A stretch of 64,000 bases of DNA from Corylus avellana (taxonomy: Eukaryota; Streptophyta; Magnoliopsida; Fagales; Betulaceae), in NCBI RefSeq assembly GCF_901000735.1, contig NC_081543.1, positions 31,704,771 through 31,768,770 on the forward strand, given 5' to 3'. Both the position numbers and the translations under genes were made by a program. Shown in pieces: positions 33,901 to 42,256 of the stretch (its first letter is position 1; every line of letters begins with the position of its first letter). The notes below the pieces were generated by a model. It saw nothing but the letters and a program-made list of their open reading frames with translations. It was not told where the DNA came from and ran no database searches.

Positions 33901-35970
33901 TGGGAAATCTTTCCCAGATGTCATCCAAGGTCTGGAGCATATAATAGAGAATCTAGGCTCGGACCAGATTTCAGCACCATCTAGTTTCAAATATAGGGTT
34001 GCGCTTGAGAAGCAGGTCAAGCTCCTAAATCTTTTGCATTTGAGCAATTCTATATTAGTACTAGTTTACAGTTTATGATTTCAAAGTATCATGAATGCCC
34101 CTACAGTTCTTATCAACAATTCCTGAGTCCATTTGAAAAGGCAGAAAAAGAGTTTCACTTGAATTGACGTTAATTTTTGAAAATTCTAATAAGATCTAAA
34201 TGAGTAATGCTAAAAACTACATTTTTATCTTATAATTATCCCACAATGTTGACGTGTCAATCCTAACCAACTCTTGGATCATTGTTAAATAAATAAATCT
34301 AAGGGTTAGTTGGTTTGACACTGACACGTCAATATTGTGGGATAGTTGTCTGATAAAAAATGTGGTTTCTAATATTACTCTAAATTATTATATTTGGCCC
34401 TTAAGCTTAGATTTCTATTGAATCATGGAAAATGTTATGTTTTGGGTAAGCTTTTTTCCTTTACTGTGTTTGTGTGTGTTATTTAATTTAGTGTGATTTA
34501 ATTTTTTTCTTTTTTTCTCATACAGTTAACCTCAACCATGTTGCATGTTCTTAGCCTTGCTTCAAGCACTGATCATGAACCTCTGAAAGATTTTCTCGTG
34601 AAAGTAAGTATTTCAAAGATGTTGGGGTTCCTTGTTACACAACATTTTCCTTGCTTAATAACCGGGTTTTCTATACTGTAATGCATTTGTGCTGTTGGTT
34701 GTGTGTGTGTGGATTGGTTTCACAACTTTGATTTGGCTGACAGCCGTGTTAGACATGCTTCAAACGTTAATGCTTCTTTTCACATTGGACATTTGTTTGC
34801 ACTTTTCATACTTGTCCATAATGTTCCAATGGAAATCTATAACTTTGGACATTTGGCTGACCTATACACAGTGAACACATAGCAGAGTAAGGAGAAGTTT
34901 CTCTAACCGAGTTTGATTGGAGGGAAAAGGAAGGGAAGAGAGAGGAGTTTTCCTTTGTTTGGTTGGGTAGAAAGGGAGGGAAGGAAAGGGAGGTGGAGGG
35001 ATCCTCCCCTTCCTGTCCCACCATTTTGTTTCCTCCCAATTTGGGAGGCAGTGGAAGAAACAAAAGTGAAAGACTATTTTGCAAGGTTTAACTGTTCTGA
35101 TGTCACAAAACAATCTCCCCTCTCACTGATTCCCTCTAAACGATTTAACACCTAGAGGGAAGATGGCATTCCTTTCCTTCCCTTCCCTTCACTTCACCCC
35201 ACTTCCTTTCCCTTTCTCCTCCCTCATACAACCAAAGATAAAGTAAAATTCAAATATGAGTAGTCTCATATTATTTGATGAAGTAGTATGTAGTTATGGT
35301 ACTGTATGAGGAGAAAAAGTGATGTTTGCGTTTGTACAACATTTAGGACTACAACGGTTTCTCGTGTCAAAGAGTCGAACAATGAAATGAATTGTGTGTG
35401 TCTACATTGTACTTCACAGGACTTATGTCAAATTATCACAACTTTAGTTCTTATTGAAGAGTTGACTAAATAATATATGTCGAGGTTTGTGCATGCTATC
35501 TATATATGTAGCATTTTGAAAGTGCTCTGCCCATGCTCTGTTTTCAAAAATTTGCCTTTCTTTGCACGCCTGCGTTTGGTTGCTCTTATGGTGTGCGTCT
35601 CTAACATGGAGTAATCTAATCTTTTCCCGTATCTCTGTGCCTTTTTTAAGGGGTAGAACTTGGCTCCATTGCTTTTAACTGATTATTCTTTTATATCTCA
35701 TCATTTCTCATAGTGCATGACAAATTGCTCATTTTGGCTTTTTAACTTTGTTCCACATAGAAAGCCTCCTTTCTTGAGGATTGGTTGAAGATGCTATGCT
35801 CATCATTAGGGGAGACAAGTACGTGTTCTGAATTTGAAAATATGTCTCTTCGGGACCAAAAGAAGGAGATGATATCCAAAGCAATACGATCACTTGTTGA
35901 ATTATACAAAGGCAGGAATTATCATTCAATTATCCAGAAACTAGAGAAGTTGGACAACAGCATAAGGTGA
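9959..35970 (+). CDS. HEATR6: HEAT repeat-containing protein 6-like (DUF4042), complete, 27 exons
   Basis: Exons: 9959-10150, 10268-10363, 10449-10612, 10827-11100, 11174-11241, 11376-11445, 11547-11909, 13975-14054, 14154-14205, 14412-14565, 14997-15084, 16542-16644, 16744-16831, 19428-19525, 19657-19839, 20413-20658, 20992-21087, 21201-21295, 21413-21476, 21568-21655, 21759-21832, 22834-23100, 23231-23304, 31936-32042, 33897-34015, 34526-34603, 35761-35970. All borders are GT-AG and phases join without a stop, giving 1196 aa, close to the usual HEATR6 length of about 1180. A serine/aspartate patch (about 377-387) precedes the DUF4042 region (about 398-568). The rest is alpha-helical HEAT-type sequence, for example [19 protein letters not shown] and [18 protein letters not shown] solenoids are protein-binding scaffolds, and the function in plants is not established. 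Introns 7, 11, 13, 23 and 24 are enlarged by transposons. Intron 23 (8.6 kb) carries a near-complete L1. Confidence 0.93.
12260..12505 (+). mobile_element. 5'-truncated L1 LINE tail in HEATR6 intron 7
   Basis: The segment reads like the C-terminal end of plant L1 ORF2 (a damaged [15 protein letters not shown] stretch). It continues into a 3' UTR similar to the main L1 at 31500-31590 (TATGCCTGGGGGCGCCTTAC, then ATTACTTATAAAAAG). Frames are broken. The left border is uncertain. Confidence 0.65.
12765..13017. repeat. MITE with about 35-bp terminal inverted repeats (intron 7)
   Basis: The left end AGGGTAAATGACACTTTCC pairs with the right end GGAAAGTGTCAGCTAGCCCT. The pairing extends to TTACCA / TGGTAG about 35 bp inside each end. 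Total length is 253 bp with an AT-rich core and no coding capacity. I could not confirm a target-site duplication, so family (MULE-like or other) stays open. Confidence 0.7.
13123..13843 (+). mobile_element. TRIM retrotransposon with perfect TSD, containing a second TRIM's LTRs
   Basis: The outer LTRs are 13123-13297 and 13669-13843, each 175 bp, TG...CA, nearly identical. Primer-binding site TGGTATCAGAGCC lies at 13298-13310, purine tract GAGGGGGAG just before 13669, and target-site duplication GATAA at 13118-13122 and 13844-13848. The internal region is not gag/pol. It holds a different, shorter LTR (13426-13502, 77 bp, TGTTAAAATAATGG...TTTAACA). That LTR is followed by its own PBS-like TGGTATTAGAGTC, and a truncated second copy of the short LTR starts at 13532. 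Each short LTR is preceded by CACACGTGAGGGGAAG. The 721-bp unit therefore looks like a chimaera of two TRIM families. Confidence 0.9.
14585..14858 (+). mobile_element. Degenerate TRIM related to the short-LTR family
   Basis: An LTR-like block at 14585-14655 (TGTTAATTAAATGATT...CATTAACA) is followed by a decayed PBS (CGATATTAGAA) and a short non-coding interior. A second LTR-like block starts near 14789 (TATTAATTAAATGATT). It resembles the inner 77-bp LTR seen at 13426. It lies in HEATR6 intron 10. Confidence 0.6.
15231..15815 (+). mobile_element. Internally deleted L1-derived element with 13-bp TSD (intron 11)
   Basis: The 13-bp direct repeat GTTGTCCTTTTGG at 15218-15230 and 15816-15828 flanks a 585-bp insert that ends in an A tract preceded by GCATTACTTAT. 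The last 60 bp match the L1 3' UTR style of this window (TTGTGCCACTCTGTGC versus the L1 tail at 31550). The middle encodes a short frame (15477-15665, containing [10 protein letters not shown]) that looks like the N terminus of a plant L1 ORF1. So 5' and 3' parts of an L1 are joined with everything between missing, and the unit was mobilised by target-primed reverse transcription. Confidence 0.65.
17105..18720 (-). mobile_element. Decayed antisense L1 LINE in HEATR6 intron 13
   Basis: On the minus strand, fragments of L1 ORF2 appear in order. Near 18350 there is an RT N-terminal piece ([20 protein letters not shown]). At 18126-17677 there is [31 protein letters not shown] and [19 protein letters not shown]. 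At 17380-17171 there is the C-terminal end ([13 protein letters not shown]). The FADD catalytic block between them is deleted. Stops and frameshifts are present throughout. A T-rich plus-strand tract near 17105-17140 is the poly(A) end. The 5' limit is uncertain. Confidence 0.8.
23415..23645 (-). mobile_element. Antisense L1 3' fragment in HEATR6 intron 23
   Basis: The minus strand reads [20 protein letters not shown] and a hydrophobic tail, as in the C terminus of the main L1 ORF2, and then the L1 3' UTR (AGGGTTGCGCTCCTTTGTGC). It is a heavily 5'-truncated copy. Confidence 0.7.
23869..24091. repeat. Foldback MITE in HEATR6 intron 23
   Basis: The left arm AAATTTCCTACAAACTGGGT pairs with the right arm ACCCAGTTTGTAGGAAATTT at its ends. 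Pairing continues inward through CTTCTAAAAGTGCCACTTGT versus the complement of ATAGCACTTTTAAAGA, so arms are about 80 bp with mismatches. The element is 223 bp and non-coding. No clear target-site duplication was found. Confidence 0.7.
24276..24309. repeat. (CCAA)n tetranucleotide run at the L1 5' junction
   Basis: About eight CCAA units extend the last bases of the left target-site copy (GGTAACCAA) directly into the element. The right target-site copy has only one unit followed by ACTCATGG. It may have arisen by slippage during 5' junction formation or afterwards. Confidence 0.85.
24316..25455 (+). CDS. L1 ORF1 protein, probably N-terminally truncated
   Basis: 379 codons. It starts with a basic stretch ([15 protein letters not shown]), continues as a glycine/proline-rich low-complexity middle, and ends in a more conserved C-terminal block ([20 protein letters not shown] onward). 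Plant L1 ORF1 proteins usually carry an RRM-like DUF4283 domain and a CCHC zinc knuckle that bind the element RNA. Neither is visible here, and the ATG lies within about 35 bp of the target-site duplication. I infer that the element is 5'-truncated inside ORF1 and that this ATG is internal. The stop overlaps the ORF2 start as ATGA (25452-25455). Confidence 0.75.
   Translation: MEGVTIQPKQVLSGGERNKIRGRQKKKKRPVRVKKVQVGWMKNGDPGASSSTAGHQTTMGQAPGGPSAISAGGLLGKTPPNGVLGLSGMRDGLLQVGRRQTVPMGRDKAPEVVLGDGRGYEAQEDWRIAVPADKESRALVAGGGSGSLVVQAGWATGSDLPEGSGSDLPAVTASPEMSPRPRTPPSSKIAEVCEQTTEKGELISPRAGLEVGLVGGREGLEEDCVGTLLESRNEMDRGPTQTSLELYNSPCIVEKSAPTQEIPVVGLELEVYEGENLIPLMSCSAPGNKGKKGSKSTDRVLKLVKEFSQFVGITCDGYEGKLLELFADIIAENERKGAGVASNAGKKGLRELNNLVSYINYEGSSSRVRAKGRAQRDNP
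25452..27330 (+). CDS. L1 ORF2 (endonuclease/RT), first copy, cut at N gap
   Basis: This is the N-terminal 626 codons of L1 ORF2: the AP-type endonuclease with N9, E38, D143 and H224, and the reverse-transcriptase region up to [15 protein letters not shown]. It is nearly identical to residues 1-626 of the complete copy at 27869. Amino-acid differences include A/V at 185, N/S in MENLEEE, V/G in KRVIS, E/K in SPFEERE and L/W in INLDF. The last change alters the tryptophan usually found next to RT motif A. Translation beyond the gap is an artefact of the Ns. Confidence 0.9.
27331..27430. other. Assembly gap (100 N) inside the L1
   Basis: A run of 100 N. The sequence to its right restarts 2417 bp earlier in the element than the sequence to its left stops. 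That is what an end-to-end join of two overlapping contigs would give. Confidence 1.
27431..27872 (+). CDS. L1 ORF1 C-terminal part (second copy)
   Basis: About 147 codons identical, apart from one or two changes (C/R and S/R), to the C-terminal part of the ORF1 at 24316-25455. The frame is open from the gap to TGA at 27870-27872. The ORF1/ORF2 ATGA overlap is preserved. Confidence 0.9.
27869..31507 (+). CDS. L1 ORF2 polyprotein, intact (endonuclease, reverse transcriptase, zf-RVT)
   Basis: 1212 codons without interruption. The enzyme nicks target DNA and copies its own RNA from the nick. Residues 1-230 are an APE-like endonuclease (ISWNVRGLN with N9, LQETK with E38, GGDFN with D143 and N145, RIDRF with D197, SDHFPI with H224). 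The reverse transcriptase spans about 450-760 with [28 protein letters not shown] (D580), [14 protein letters not shown] and FADDTLVF (D690 and D691). A zinc-binding zf-RVT domain follows at about 1050-1130 ([20 protein letters not shown]). No RNase H domain is seen, as in many plant L1s. All catalytic residues are present, so ORF2 could still be active, although ORF1 seems truncated. Confidence 0.95.
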   Translation: MKPRIISWNVRGLNEGNKCLKVRNLLRQWKGDIVCLQETKMKYISNEFVRNLWGCVYADWVFVASKGASGGILLMWDRRVVTKIEDYVGEFVAACSFKNVEDDFVWAFAGVYGPNFDHIRHRLWEELAGLTSWWNMPWCIGGDFNVTHFPSERAEGARRTRAMSDFSDFIAEQGLMDLPLAGGMVTWSNSYSRSRIDRFLVSPEWETKYPSLIQKRMLRLCSDHFPILLDCDGMTRGKRPFKFENMWLKYEGFVDKVRAWWSSYNFSGSSSFILAKKLKALKGDLKSWNEVEFGNVSARCLEKAEELKAMESLEEERELDEEEKERKRGISRELEIALLQEEISWKQKSRIRWLKEGDKCTKFFHRIANSNRRYNSIDSITINGATNSNQDIIKQQAVQFYESLLSERCNWRPRVDNLAFDLLEADEATHIESPFKEREVLEAVKGMDRDKAPGPDGFSMAFFQDCWEVIKEDIMAVFSDFYAHGKFEKSLNATFISLIPKVSGATEFKDFRPISLISGTYKIIAKVLANRMKRVVARVISKPQNAFVKGRQITDSVLIASECLDSRINSGETGLLCKLDMEKAYDHINWDFLLYLLRRCGFGEKWCSWIERCISTACFSVLINGTPSGFFRSSRGVRQGDPLSPFLFVIVMEAFSRMIGAAIDSGFISGFPMGGNLSERIIISHLLFADDTLVFCGANSNQIRSIKALLICFEAVSGLKVNMAKSALIPVGDVENVGDLAGILGCGVATLPLKYLGLPLGACFKAKNIWDDTLEKIERRLASWKRLYLSKGGRVTLIKSTLSNLPTYLLSLFPLPASVAKRIEKLQRDFLWGGLNEEFKYHLVSWDKVCSPINKGGLGIRKLRVFNQALLGKWLWRYAHEREAWWRIVVDAKFGSAWGGWHSIDNTGSHGVGLWRHIRRGWRVFSKYTKFDPGDGSQIRFWDDVWCGEMTLKEAYPGLYNIANAKDASIADNLEFMGGNRQWNVSFLRSIHDWEVEVLASFYSTLYSHKWSRGGVDKIWWIPSRKGKFDVKSFYNILVSKEASPFPWKSIWRTKAPLRVAFFTWTAVLGKILTLDNLRKRNIIVINRCCLCKGDGESIDHIFLHCEIARSLWQAIFSRFGLSWVMPSKVAGQLACWRTGGRSRNAVVWKMVPLCIMWCLWLERNERCFEDAERSLEEITAFFFHTLYTWTAAWLAPIVISYLDFLVLFSSS
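32222..33751 (+). mobile_element. Decayed sense L1 LINE in HEATR6 intron 24
   Basis: Broken L1 ORF2 pieces appear in order: [20 protein letters not shown] near 32515, [11 protein letters not shown] near 32610, and a longer open piece at 32661-33020 with [20 protein letters not shown]. An RT stretch around 33040-33180 ([20 protein letters not shown]) follows. From about 33290 to 33540 an unrelated insert with repeated AACGGGT/GACCCATTT motifs interrupts it. The L1-type 3' UTR and poly(A) end at 33737-33751. Confidence 0.8.
34202..34380. repeat. Hairpin MITE with TAAAT flanking repeat (intron 25)
   Basis: The ends GAGTAATGCTAAAAACTAC and GTGGTTTCTAATATTACTC are inverted repeats. Pairing continues through ATCCCACAATGTTGACGTGT and the complementary ACACGTCAATATTGTGGGAT, so nearly the whole 179 bp folds back on itself. 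TAAAT occurs immediately on both sides (34197-34201 and 34381-34385). Confidence 0.8.
34905..35240. repeat. Purine/pyrimidine mirror-like foldback, possible MITE (intron 26)
   Basis: The left half is GGGA/GAAGG-rich (GTTTGATTGGAGGGAAAAGG, then TTGGTTGGGTAGAAAGGGAG). The right half is CCTTCCC-rich and ends CTCCCTCATACAACCAAAG. The two halves are inverted-complementary in outline. Precise ends and a target-site duplication could not be fixed. Confidence 0.4.
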
Positions 35971-37114
35971 ATTTCTGGATTGTCCTTGTCATTTGGTTGG
36001 TTACCGTTGCACTGCAGTTCCCAGCCCCATGATTTAGCACCTTACAGATACTTGCAGTAAATGAAGAAAACTGATCCTTTTGAAGATCCTCTTAATGGAG
36101 TAGTGAAGGGTTGGGATTGGGTGCGCCCCTTGGGCCTTGGCTAGGGTACTAATTTGGAGGGACCTGAATGCAGATCTCGTGTCTAATTTATAAGGGAAAA
36201 TTCATTTTATCATTACTGTGGTGAGGCCTTAATCCGTAAGATACAACCTCCTTGTGATTAGATTCTTAGTGTAAAGTTAATATGTTTAGTCTACAATCAA
36301 TCACATAGTGTCACCTCATTAATTAATTGTATACCACCCATTTTATGAGCCTATATAGTTTGTTTTTTGTTTTTCTGAATAATACAAGGGAAAGGGGAAG
36401 ATTAAGGGGGAGTATGATCCTATATAGTTAAATGATCACAATGATTATCCGAAAGTAGAGATTATTTCTTGTACTTGAGGCTTTTTATTGTAAATGGGTA
36501 AGTGATATAACAATACTGATAAACTCCAAATTCTTTGATGCACGTTATGTTTTTTAATCCAACTCCCTCATCGTTGTCAATGCAGTGGTGGCCATCCGGA
36601 TATATTATTCCTAAGAGGCTCTCCCTTATAGTTTATCTTTATATATATAAATGTGTCAATGTCCGATATTTTGACTAAGTGAAACTAATCTATAAGTAAT
36701 TTTAGAATACTTTAATTGTAATGGGACGAGTTCTTTTGGAGTATAGTATAAAAGTGGCTAATCTTTTGTGTTTTTTTTTGGGGTGAGTGCTAATCTTCTT
36801 TTATTTGGTCGGGACAAATGGCATTTGAAAAGTTGGGGATAAGGTTCCTTCTTAACTTTGAGGCGTACAACTTGTAGGCTATCATCGCTCGGGAAATTAC
36901 GAATTTGCTCAAGGAAAAAAAATAATAAATAAATAAATAAATCACAAAAGGCACGGTCGCTTTTTTGACTGAATGTGTGAAGTCACATCCGCTTGGCCAC
37001 CAACTTCGTATCAAATTCATCATGGCATGATACGGCCCACTTGTCCTTACTGCGCAGTGTCCCGAGTGTGGGGAGCACTGCACGTGGGACGACAGTCTTT
37101 TTTATGTTTTGTGT
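35971..37114. other. 3' flank of HEATR6 and intergenic DNA
   Basis: This holds the presumed 3' UTR directly after the stop at 35968-35970, then AT-rich intergenic sequence. No gene, RNA gene or clear transposon terminus was recognised. Confidence 0.5.
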
Positions 37115-37123
37115 TTTTAATAA

Positions 37124-37851
37124 GGGTGAAAAGACTAAAGGTTTAACAACTTTATTTTTTATTGTTATGGTTTTGTTTTGTATCATATATGATATTTTGA
37201 TAATGGTTAAAAATTGAAATGGTAATTTTGTATAATTTTTGTTTAAAACTTGACAAAAATGCACGTAAGCATTTTTAAAAAATTGACAAGAGTCTATATA
37301 CCTAATTAAAAATTAAAATTAAAACTATTAAAAATATTAAAAAAAAAGGTTTTTAAAAAAAATGAAAAAGGAGTGGCTCGACAAAATTGGTCACCCCATT
37401 TTGCCCTAAAGAATGACTGGAGCCACTCTTGGCCTTTTTGGGGGTGGTTCGAGCATGCTAAACTTGCAAATTAAGGATAGTTGAAACCATCTCCAACAAT
37501 CTTAGGTGTTGTTTCGGCAACCACATTTTGCAAGTTAGGGGTGGTTTAGTCACCTCCAAACCAGCTAGGAGTGCCTGGCCATCCAGCTTTTTCAAAAAAA
37601 AAAAAATGATAATTTTTTAATGTTTTTAATTTTAATTTTTTTAAAAAGTTTTATTTTTAATAAAGCATATGGACATATGTCAATTTTTTAAGGGTGCTGA
37701 CGTTGATTTTTATCAAATTTTGGATGAAAATTAGACGGATGTACAATCTCCGTTTTTAGCCATTATCGGGTACCATCTATGATATAAAATAAAATCGAAA
37801 GGACAAAAAATAAAGTTATTAAATTATATGGGTCAAAACAATATTTAACCC
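37124..37851. mobile_element. Non-autonomous MULE-like transposon with long TIRs and 9-bp TSD
   Basis: A perfect 9-bp direct repeat TTTTAATAA at 37115-37123 and 37852-37860 flanks a 728-bp element that begins GGGT and ends ACCC. The two ends are inverted repeats for roughly 230 bp with mismatches. Matching landmarks are AACTTTATTTTTT, TATCATATATGATA / TATCATAGATGG, TGATAATGGTTAAAAA and TAAAAAATTGACA. The centre (37370-37600) carries GC-richer, stop-containing sequence without a transposase. Long inverted repeats plus a 9-bp duplication are the hallmark of Mutator-like elements. Confidence 0.88.
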
Positions 37852-37860
37852 TTTTAATAA

Positions 37861-38454
37861 ATATTACATGCAATTTCATTTTTACACTTCTAAACGAACA
37901 TTTTATGACTGGCTCTAAAAAACATCATTAGATTTTTTAGATGAATCATTAGTAAATTTTGGATTCATTGATTTTTTTAGTGCAATGTCAATTAGTTTGT
38001 ACTTGAAAGTGTAAGTAAGGGTAGGTGTGTATAACAATTTTTTTAAAAAAAATTTCTTTTTTAATGGGTAAGATAGAATTGTATATATATTTTTTTTGTA
38101 TAAAAGATGTGCTCTTAAAAACACCCAATGAATTTGGCTTAATTACACATGTAGTTTTTTCAATGTTCTAAATTTAATTTCATGTTCTCTCTGTCACATG
38201 AAAAATTTAAAATTAAATCTTAAACATTGAAAAAAATTAAAAAAAAATATGCAATAATTTTTATAACGGTACCTAAGCCAAATCCTAACACGTGCCAACA
38301 TTGAAAAAACTAAGAAATGATGAGAAAGGTTTTGAGTTACTGGTGTTTCTATCATTACGACCATGAAATGATGAGAAAGGTTTTAAAATCCTTTTAAATG
38401 TGTGGACAAATAGAGAGAGAGAGGGGGAGAGATAAGATCATGGGTAAATCAACT
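37861..38454. other. AT-rich intergenic DNA
   Basis: No coding or repeat structure that I can support. It ends where the block shared with 42482 onward begins. Confidence 0.5.
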
Positions 38455-38652
38455 TTTACAACTCACCGTATCAGTATATGTGACTTGATGGTGTTACACA
38501 TTTGTATACCGATACGCTCCAACATATTATAAAAAACTTATAAAATTACTCGTAAATCTAACATTACTCTTTAAGCATAAACTTGATTTATAGGAATAGG
38601 ATAATATCTTTCTTTAGGTAATTATTTTTGGTCGTTTTCTCTATAGGTAATT

Positions 38653-38838
38653 TCAAGGCCTAGCAATAATCTGTCCACGACCTTCTGGAACAAAGAGCTT
38701 CCAAAGTGCTGGGGCCATATTTGCAGCTACAGGACATGCATGGCACTCACAAGTATCTCGTGATCTCTTGTTTGCCTCAGTCTCTATCAAATATATAATG
38801 ATCTTGATTCCTTTCAGCCTTATATATACTTGTGTCAC
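38653..38838 (-). other. Short minus-strand frame of unknown origin, upstream of PMT copy 1
   Basis: A 61-codon frame whose C-terminal end (ANMAPALWKLFVPEGRGQII) looks protein-like, though I do not recognise the family. In the second copy (about 42685-42790 on the minus strand) the same stretch is frameshifted. I read it as a possible decayed exon or retro-fragment. Confidence 0.25.
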
Positions 38839-39489
38839 TGTCTTCTTCGTTAGTGTTTGTGAATAATGAATATTATTAGTAAAATCTCAGTGTTTGTGAA
38901 TAATGAATATTATTAGTAAATGTGGTTTTGAACCAGAAGAATGTAAATGAACCATTCATCATCCAGATCATACTGTATACGGAGGATTGTAGCAATTTAA
39001 TGCAAGAAGTAGGAAATATAATATGCATAAAAGGCATTGTTTGTTAATATTTTTTTGGAAAATGTTTTGATATGAAAGTAAAGATGAAAGTCATGAAAGT
39101 AGTTGTAAAGCAGCGTTTTGAGTTGTATGTTATCTGTTTTAAAAACAAAAAGGGAATGGTAGAGTGAGGGTGGGGAGCAAAATAAGGCTAACAGCTCTCC
39201 TCGGAATGCTCATATGGTGCCACTGGCCATGCTGTCGTAGACTGAATCCACACTTCTCATTTTCCTTTTTTTTTTTCTTAGTAAAAAACCAAAAATTTAA
39301 AGAATAAATAAAAAAAAAAAAAACAATATCCACTCTCTGCCTTCGATCATCTTCATCTTCTCTCTCTTTTTAAATTATTATTATTATTATATATATGTAT
39401 GTACGCTACCACTCATCACTTCCTGTAATGGCGGAGGCTTTCCACCCTTCCTTTTTATGTTACCCATTAGTCTGACCTTTAAGCCTCTC

Positions 39490-39512
39490 TCTTTCTCTCT
39501 CTCTCTCTCTCC
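39490..39512. repeat. (CT)n tract upstream of PMT copy 1
   Basis: A CT-rich run in the presumed promoter or 5' leader of the PMT gene. The same tract lies at about 43736-43760 in the second copy. Confidence 0.7.
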
Positions 39513-40588
39513 ATCGCTGCCCCCCTTTGCAAACTCCCGTTCCAAAGCTTCATTTAAGTTTTCTCTGACTGCAAAACTTATCATGTACATTCATTAGCTC
39601 AGGAAAGAAAATATTTTTTTCCATATTTTTTAGGGTTCTAACTTCTAAACTACAACTTTTATTAAAGAAAAGAGGAGAAAACTTGAATACCACGGAGGTC
39701 CATGTTTGCTTCACATTGTAATAATAGCATTTCATTTGGAGAATCTGGGAATCTTTAGCTGTGCCTGCAGTCACCTCAAGGTATGCTTCTTCTGTTTTCT
39801 TTTTCTTTTCTTTTCTTTTTTCCCCCTAAAAAATAGATGTTTCCTGTGGGTTTCCTTGCGTATGTAGACTAGTAAGGCTTCTGGCTCCTCCTTCTCTTTG
39901 TGGGTGTGTGACAAAAATATGGAAAATAAAATAGAAAAAGAAAAGGTTCTGCAAAGTTCGTTTCTTGTTAGAGTTCTATAAAGTTTGAAGAAGAGGGAAC
40001 CTTTTTCTAGTTTTTGGCTTTTGATTGTATATTGTTGGGGAAGAGGTACGTTTCGACTTCCCACTTTACTTATTCTTGATTTCCTTTGCTTCTTCGTTTT
40101 GTTATTCGTTTTTTTTTTTTTTATTATTCTTTCTTTCACTTGGTAATGTTTTCTGTTCCTACCGGGCACCGGCGGCTTTGTTTGTTGTGGGATCTAATGC
40201 TCTGTCCTTTTTTGTTTTGAGATTTTCTTTTTTGGTCCTTCAAGTTTCAATCTTTTTACGTTCTTTGGGTTGATTTACTAGCCGTTTGCGTCCAGCTGCC
40301 TTGAAAACTAGTCTGCCTCTTCCCCTTTCCGATTATCGTCCACTTGTTGTTTCCTTTCCTTCATAATTTTTGGTTTTGTTCTTCAAAAGAAAAGAAAAAG
40401 AATTATAGGAAACAAGAGAGACTGGTTTTGGAAAGATTATACTCGGTCTAATGTTTATGTTCCAAGAAATATGTAAGCCCAACAACACTTCGTTGGTTAT
40501 ATTGACATTGCACATTGCAGCCTCCTCTGCTTCTCTTGAGACTTTTTTTTTTTACTAATCTTCTTTTTTCTTTTTTGCAGAAGTAAGA

Positions 40589-41919
40589 ATGGCAAAGGAG
40601 TACAGCGGATCCCCAAAGCATCATCAGCTGGAATCTAAGAGGAAGCGCCTCAGTTGGATCCTAGGGGTCAGTGGGCTGTGCATTTTGTCTTACATTTTTG
40701 GCGCCTGGCAGAATACTTCTGCCCCCACAAATCAATCTGAGGTCTACAATAAAGTCGGTTGTGATGGTGGATCACCTCCAGCAGGCAGCAGTGTACCGTC
40801 GGCGTCATCATCATCATCATTTTCATTGGACTTTCAAAGCCATCATCAAGTTGAGATCAACAACTCCGGTGGAGTCCAGAAGTTCCCACCTTGTGATTTG
40901 TCCTATAGCGAATACACCCCTTGCCAAGATCCAGTGAGGGGAAGGAAATTCGATCGTAACATGTTGAAATACAGAGAGCGGCATTGCCCCAAAAAGGAAG
41001 AACTCCTCCTTTGCCTGATACCTGCTCCACCAAGATATAAGACCCCTTTCAAATGGCCTCAGAGCCGAGACTATGCCTGGTATGGCAATATTCCCCATAG
41101 AGAGCTCAGCATTGAAAAGGCTGTTCAGAATTGGATTCAAGTCGAGGGTGAGCGTTTCAGATTCCCTGGAGGAGGCACCATGTTCCCCCGTGGAGCTGAT
41201 GCATATATTGATGACATTAACGATCTCATTCCTCTCAAAAGCGGGAATATCAGAACTGCAATAGATACAGGCTGTGGTGTAAGTAGTTGATATTTCATTT
41301 TAACTTATTTACTTCTTGGGACGGCCTATGAAGTATGAAGGCAGCAGTTCTGTTGGAACCCACTAGGAAAAAGCCCTAGCCTCAGGGCTATCATTCCAAA
41401 ATGATTAGGTTTTTTTGGGTCCTTTTGGGGTGATAGAGCATATGCGGTTAGTGCTCGTCCACCTTTACCTAATAAATAAGTAATGTGAGACTTAGCACTT
41501 ATGAATGACTTTCTATAAACTGCTCATTATATGTGAGCAACTCCTTTTCCCAATATGGGACTAGGGTGTTTACATCCCAGTTCACCGAAGACTTCTACAT
41601 GATGTCATGTTTAAGCTGCCTGTCGTTTAATGTAATTTGTGATTACCAAGTGTATAATAGACGGGGATGGCAATTTGCTAATGTCTTGTTTTGGTTGTGG
41701 GTATTAAGGTAGCAAGTTGGGGAGCTTACCTGTTGAGGAGGGACATCCTGGCAATGTCTTTTGCACCAAGGGACACACACGAAGCACAGGTCCAGTTTGC
41801 ATTGGAGCGGGGAGTTCCTGCTATGATTGGCATTATGGCTTCACAGAGGCTTCCTTACCCAGCGAGGGCTTTTGATATGGCTCATTGTTCCCGTTGCTTG
41901 ATTCCTTGGCATAAATATG
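40589..41919 (+). pseudogene. PMT18: PMT18-like methyltransferase, copy 1, exons 1-2 only (cut at gap)
   Basis: Coding exons 40589-41278 and 41709-41919 are identical in translation to the first 300 codons of the complete copy at 44836. The offset is exactly 4247 bp throughout. The following intron runs into the N gap at 42070. The duplicated block starts near 38455 and continues to 42069. A 5' UTR intron (GT near 39782, AG just before 40581) is also shared. No stop or frameshift is present, so the copy is incomplete rather than decayed. The most economical reading is a second haplotype of one gene. A true tandem duplicate is the alternative. Confidence 0.85.
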
Positions 41920-42069
41920 GTAAAAATATATGTATCTATGTCAATTCACAAACTTAAAACAATCAAACAATAAGGAAGATAGAAACGTTGTCCTTCATGC
42001 TTAACAATTACTAATTGCAAAAACTTAAATATGCTTAACACTGCAGTATGAAAATTTTGTAATCATCTG

Positions 42070-42169
42070 NNNNNNNNNNNNNNNNNNNNNNNNNNNNNNN
42101 NNNNNNNNNNNNNNNNNNNNNNNNNNNNNNNNNNNNNNNNNNNNNNNNNNNNNNNNNNNNNNNNNNNNN
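42070..42169. other. Assembly gap (100 N)
   Basis: A run of 100 N. It lies in what would be intron 2 of PMT copy 1. The right-hand contig begins upstream of the same gene. Confidence 1.
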
Positions 42170-42256
42170 TGGAACCACCCCCATCTTTCCCCTTTGTTTT
42201 CTTTTTAATATTTTGCTTAAAAAATTAAAAAAAAAAAAAAAAAAAAATGAAAAAGC

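Noticed and set aside
39139..40515. Several minus- and plus-strand frames upstream of both PMT copies
   Set aside because: They lie in pyrimidine-rich leader and leader-intron sequence, many with TTG or GTG starts, and encode only low-complexity peptides.
41279..41708. Possible small retroelement in PMT intron 1 (AATGTGAGACTTAGCAC and CCCAATATGGGAC motifs)
   Set aside because: The motifs resemble common plant repeat pieces, but I could not find ends, inverted repeats or a target duplication.
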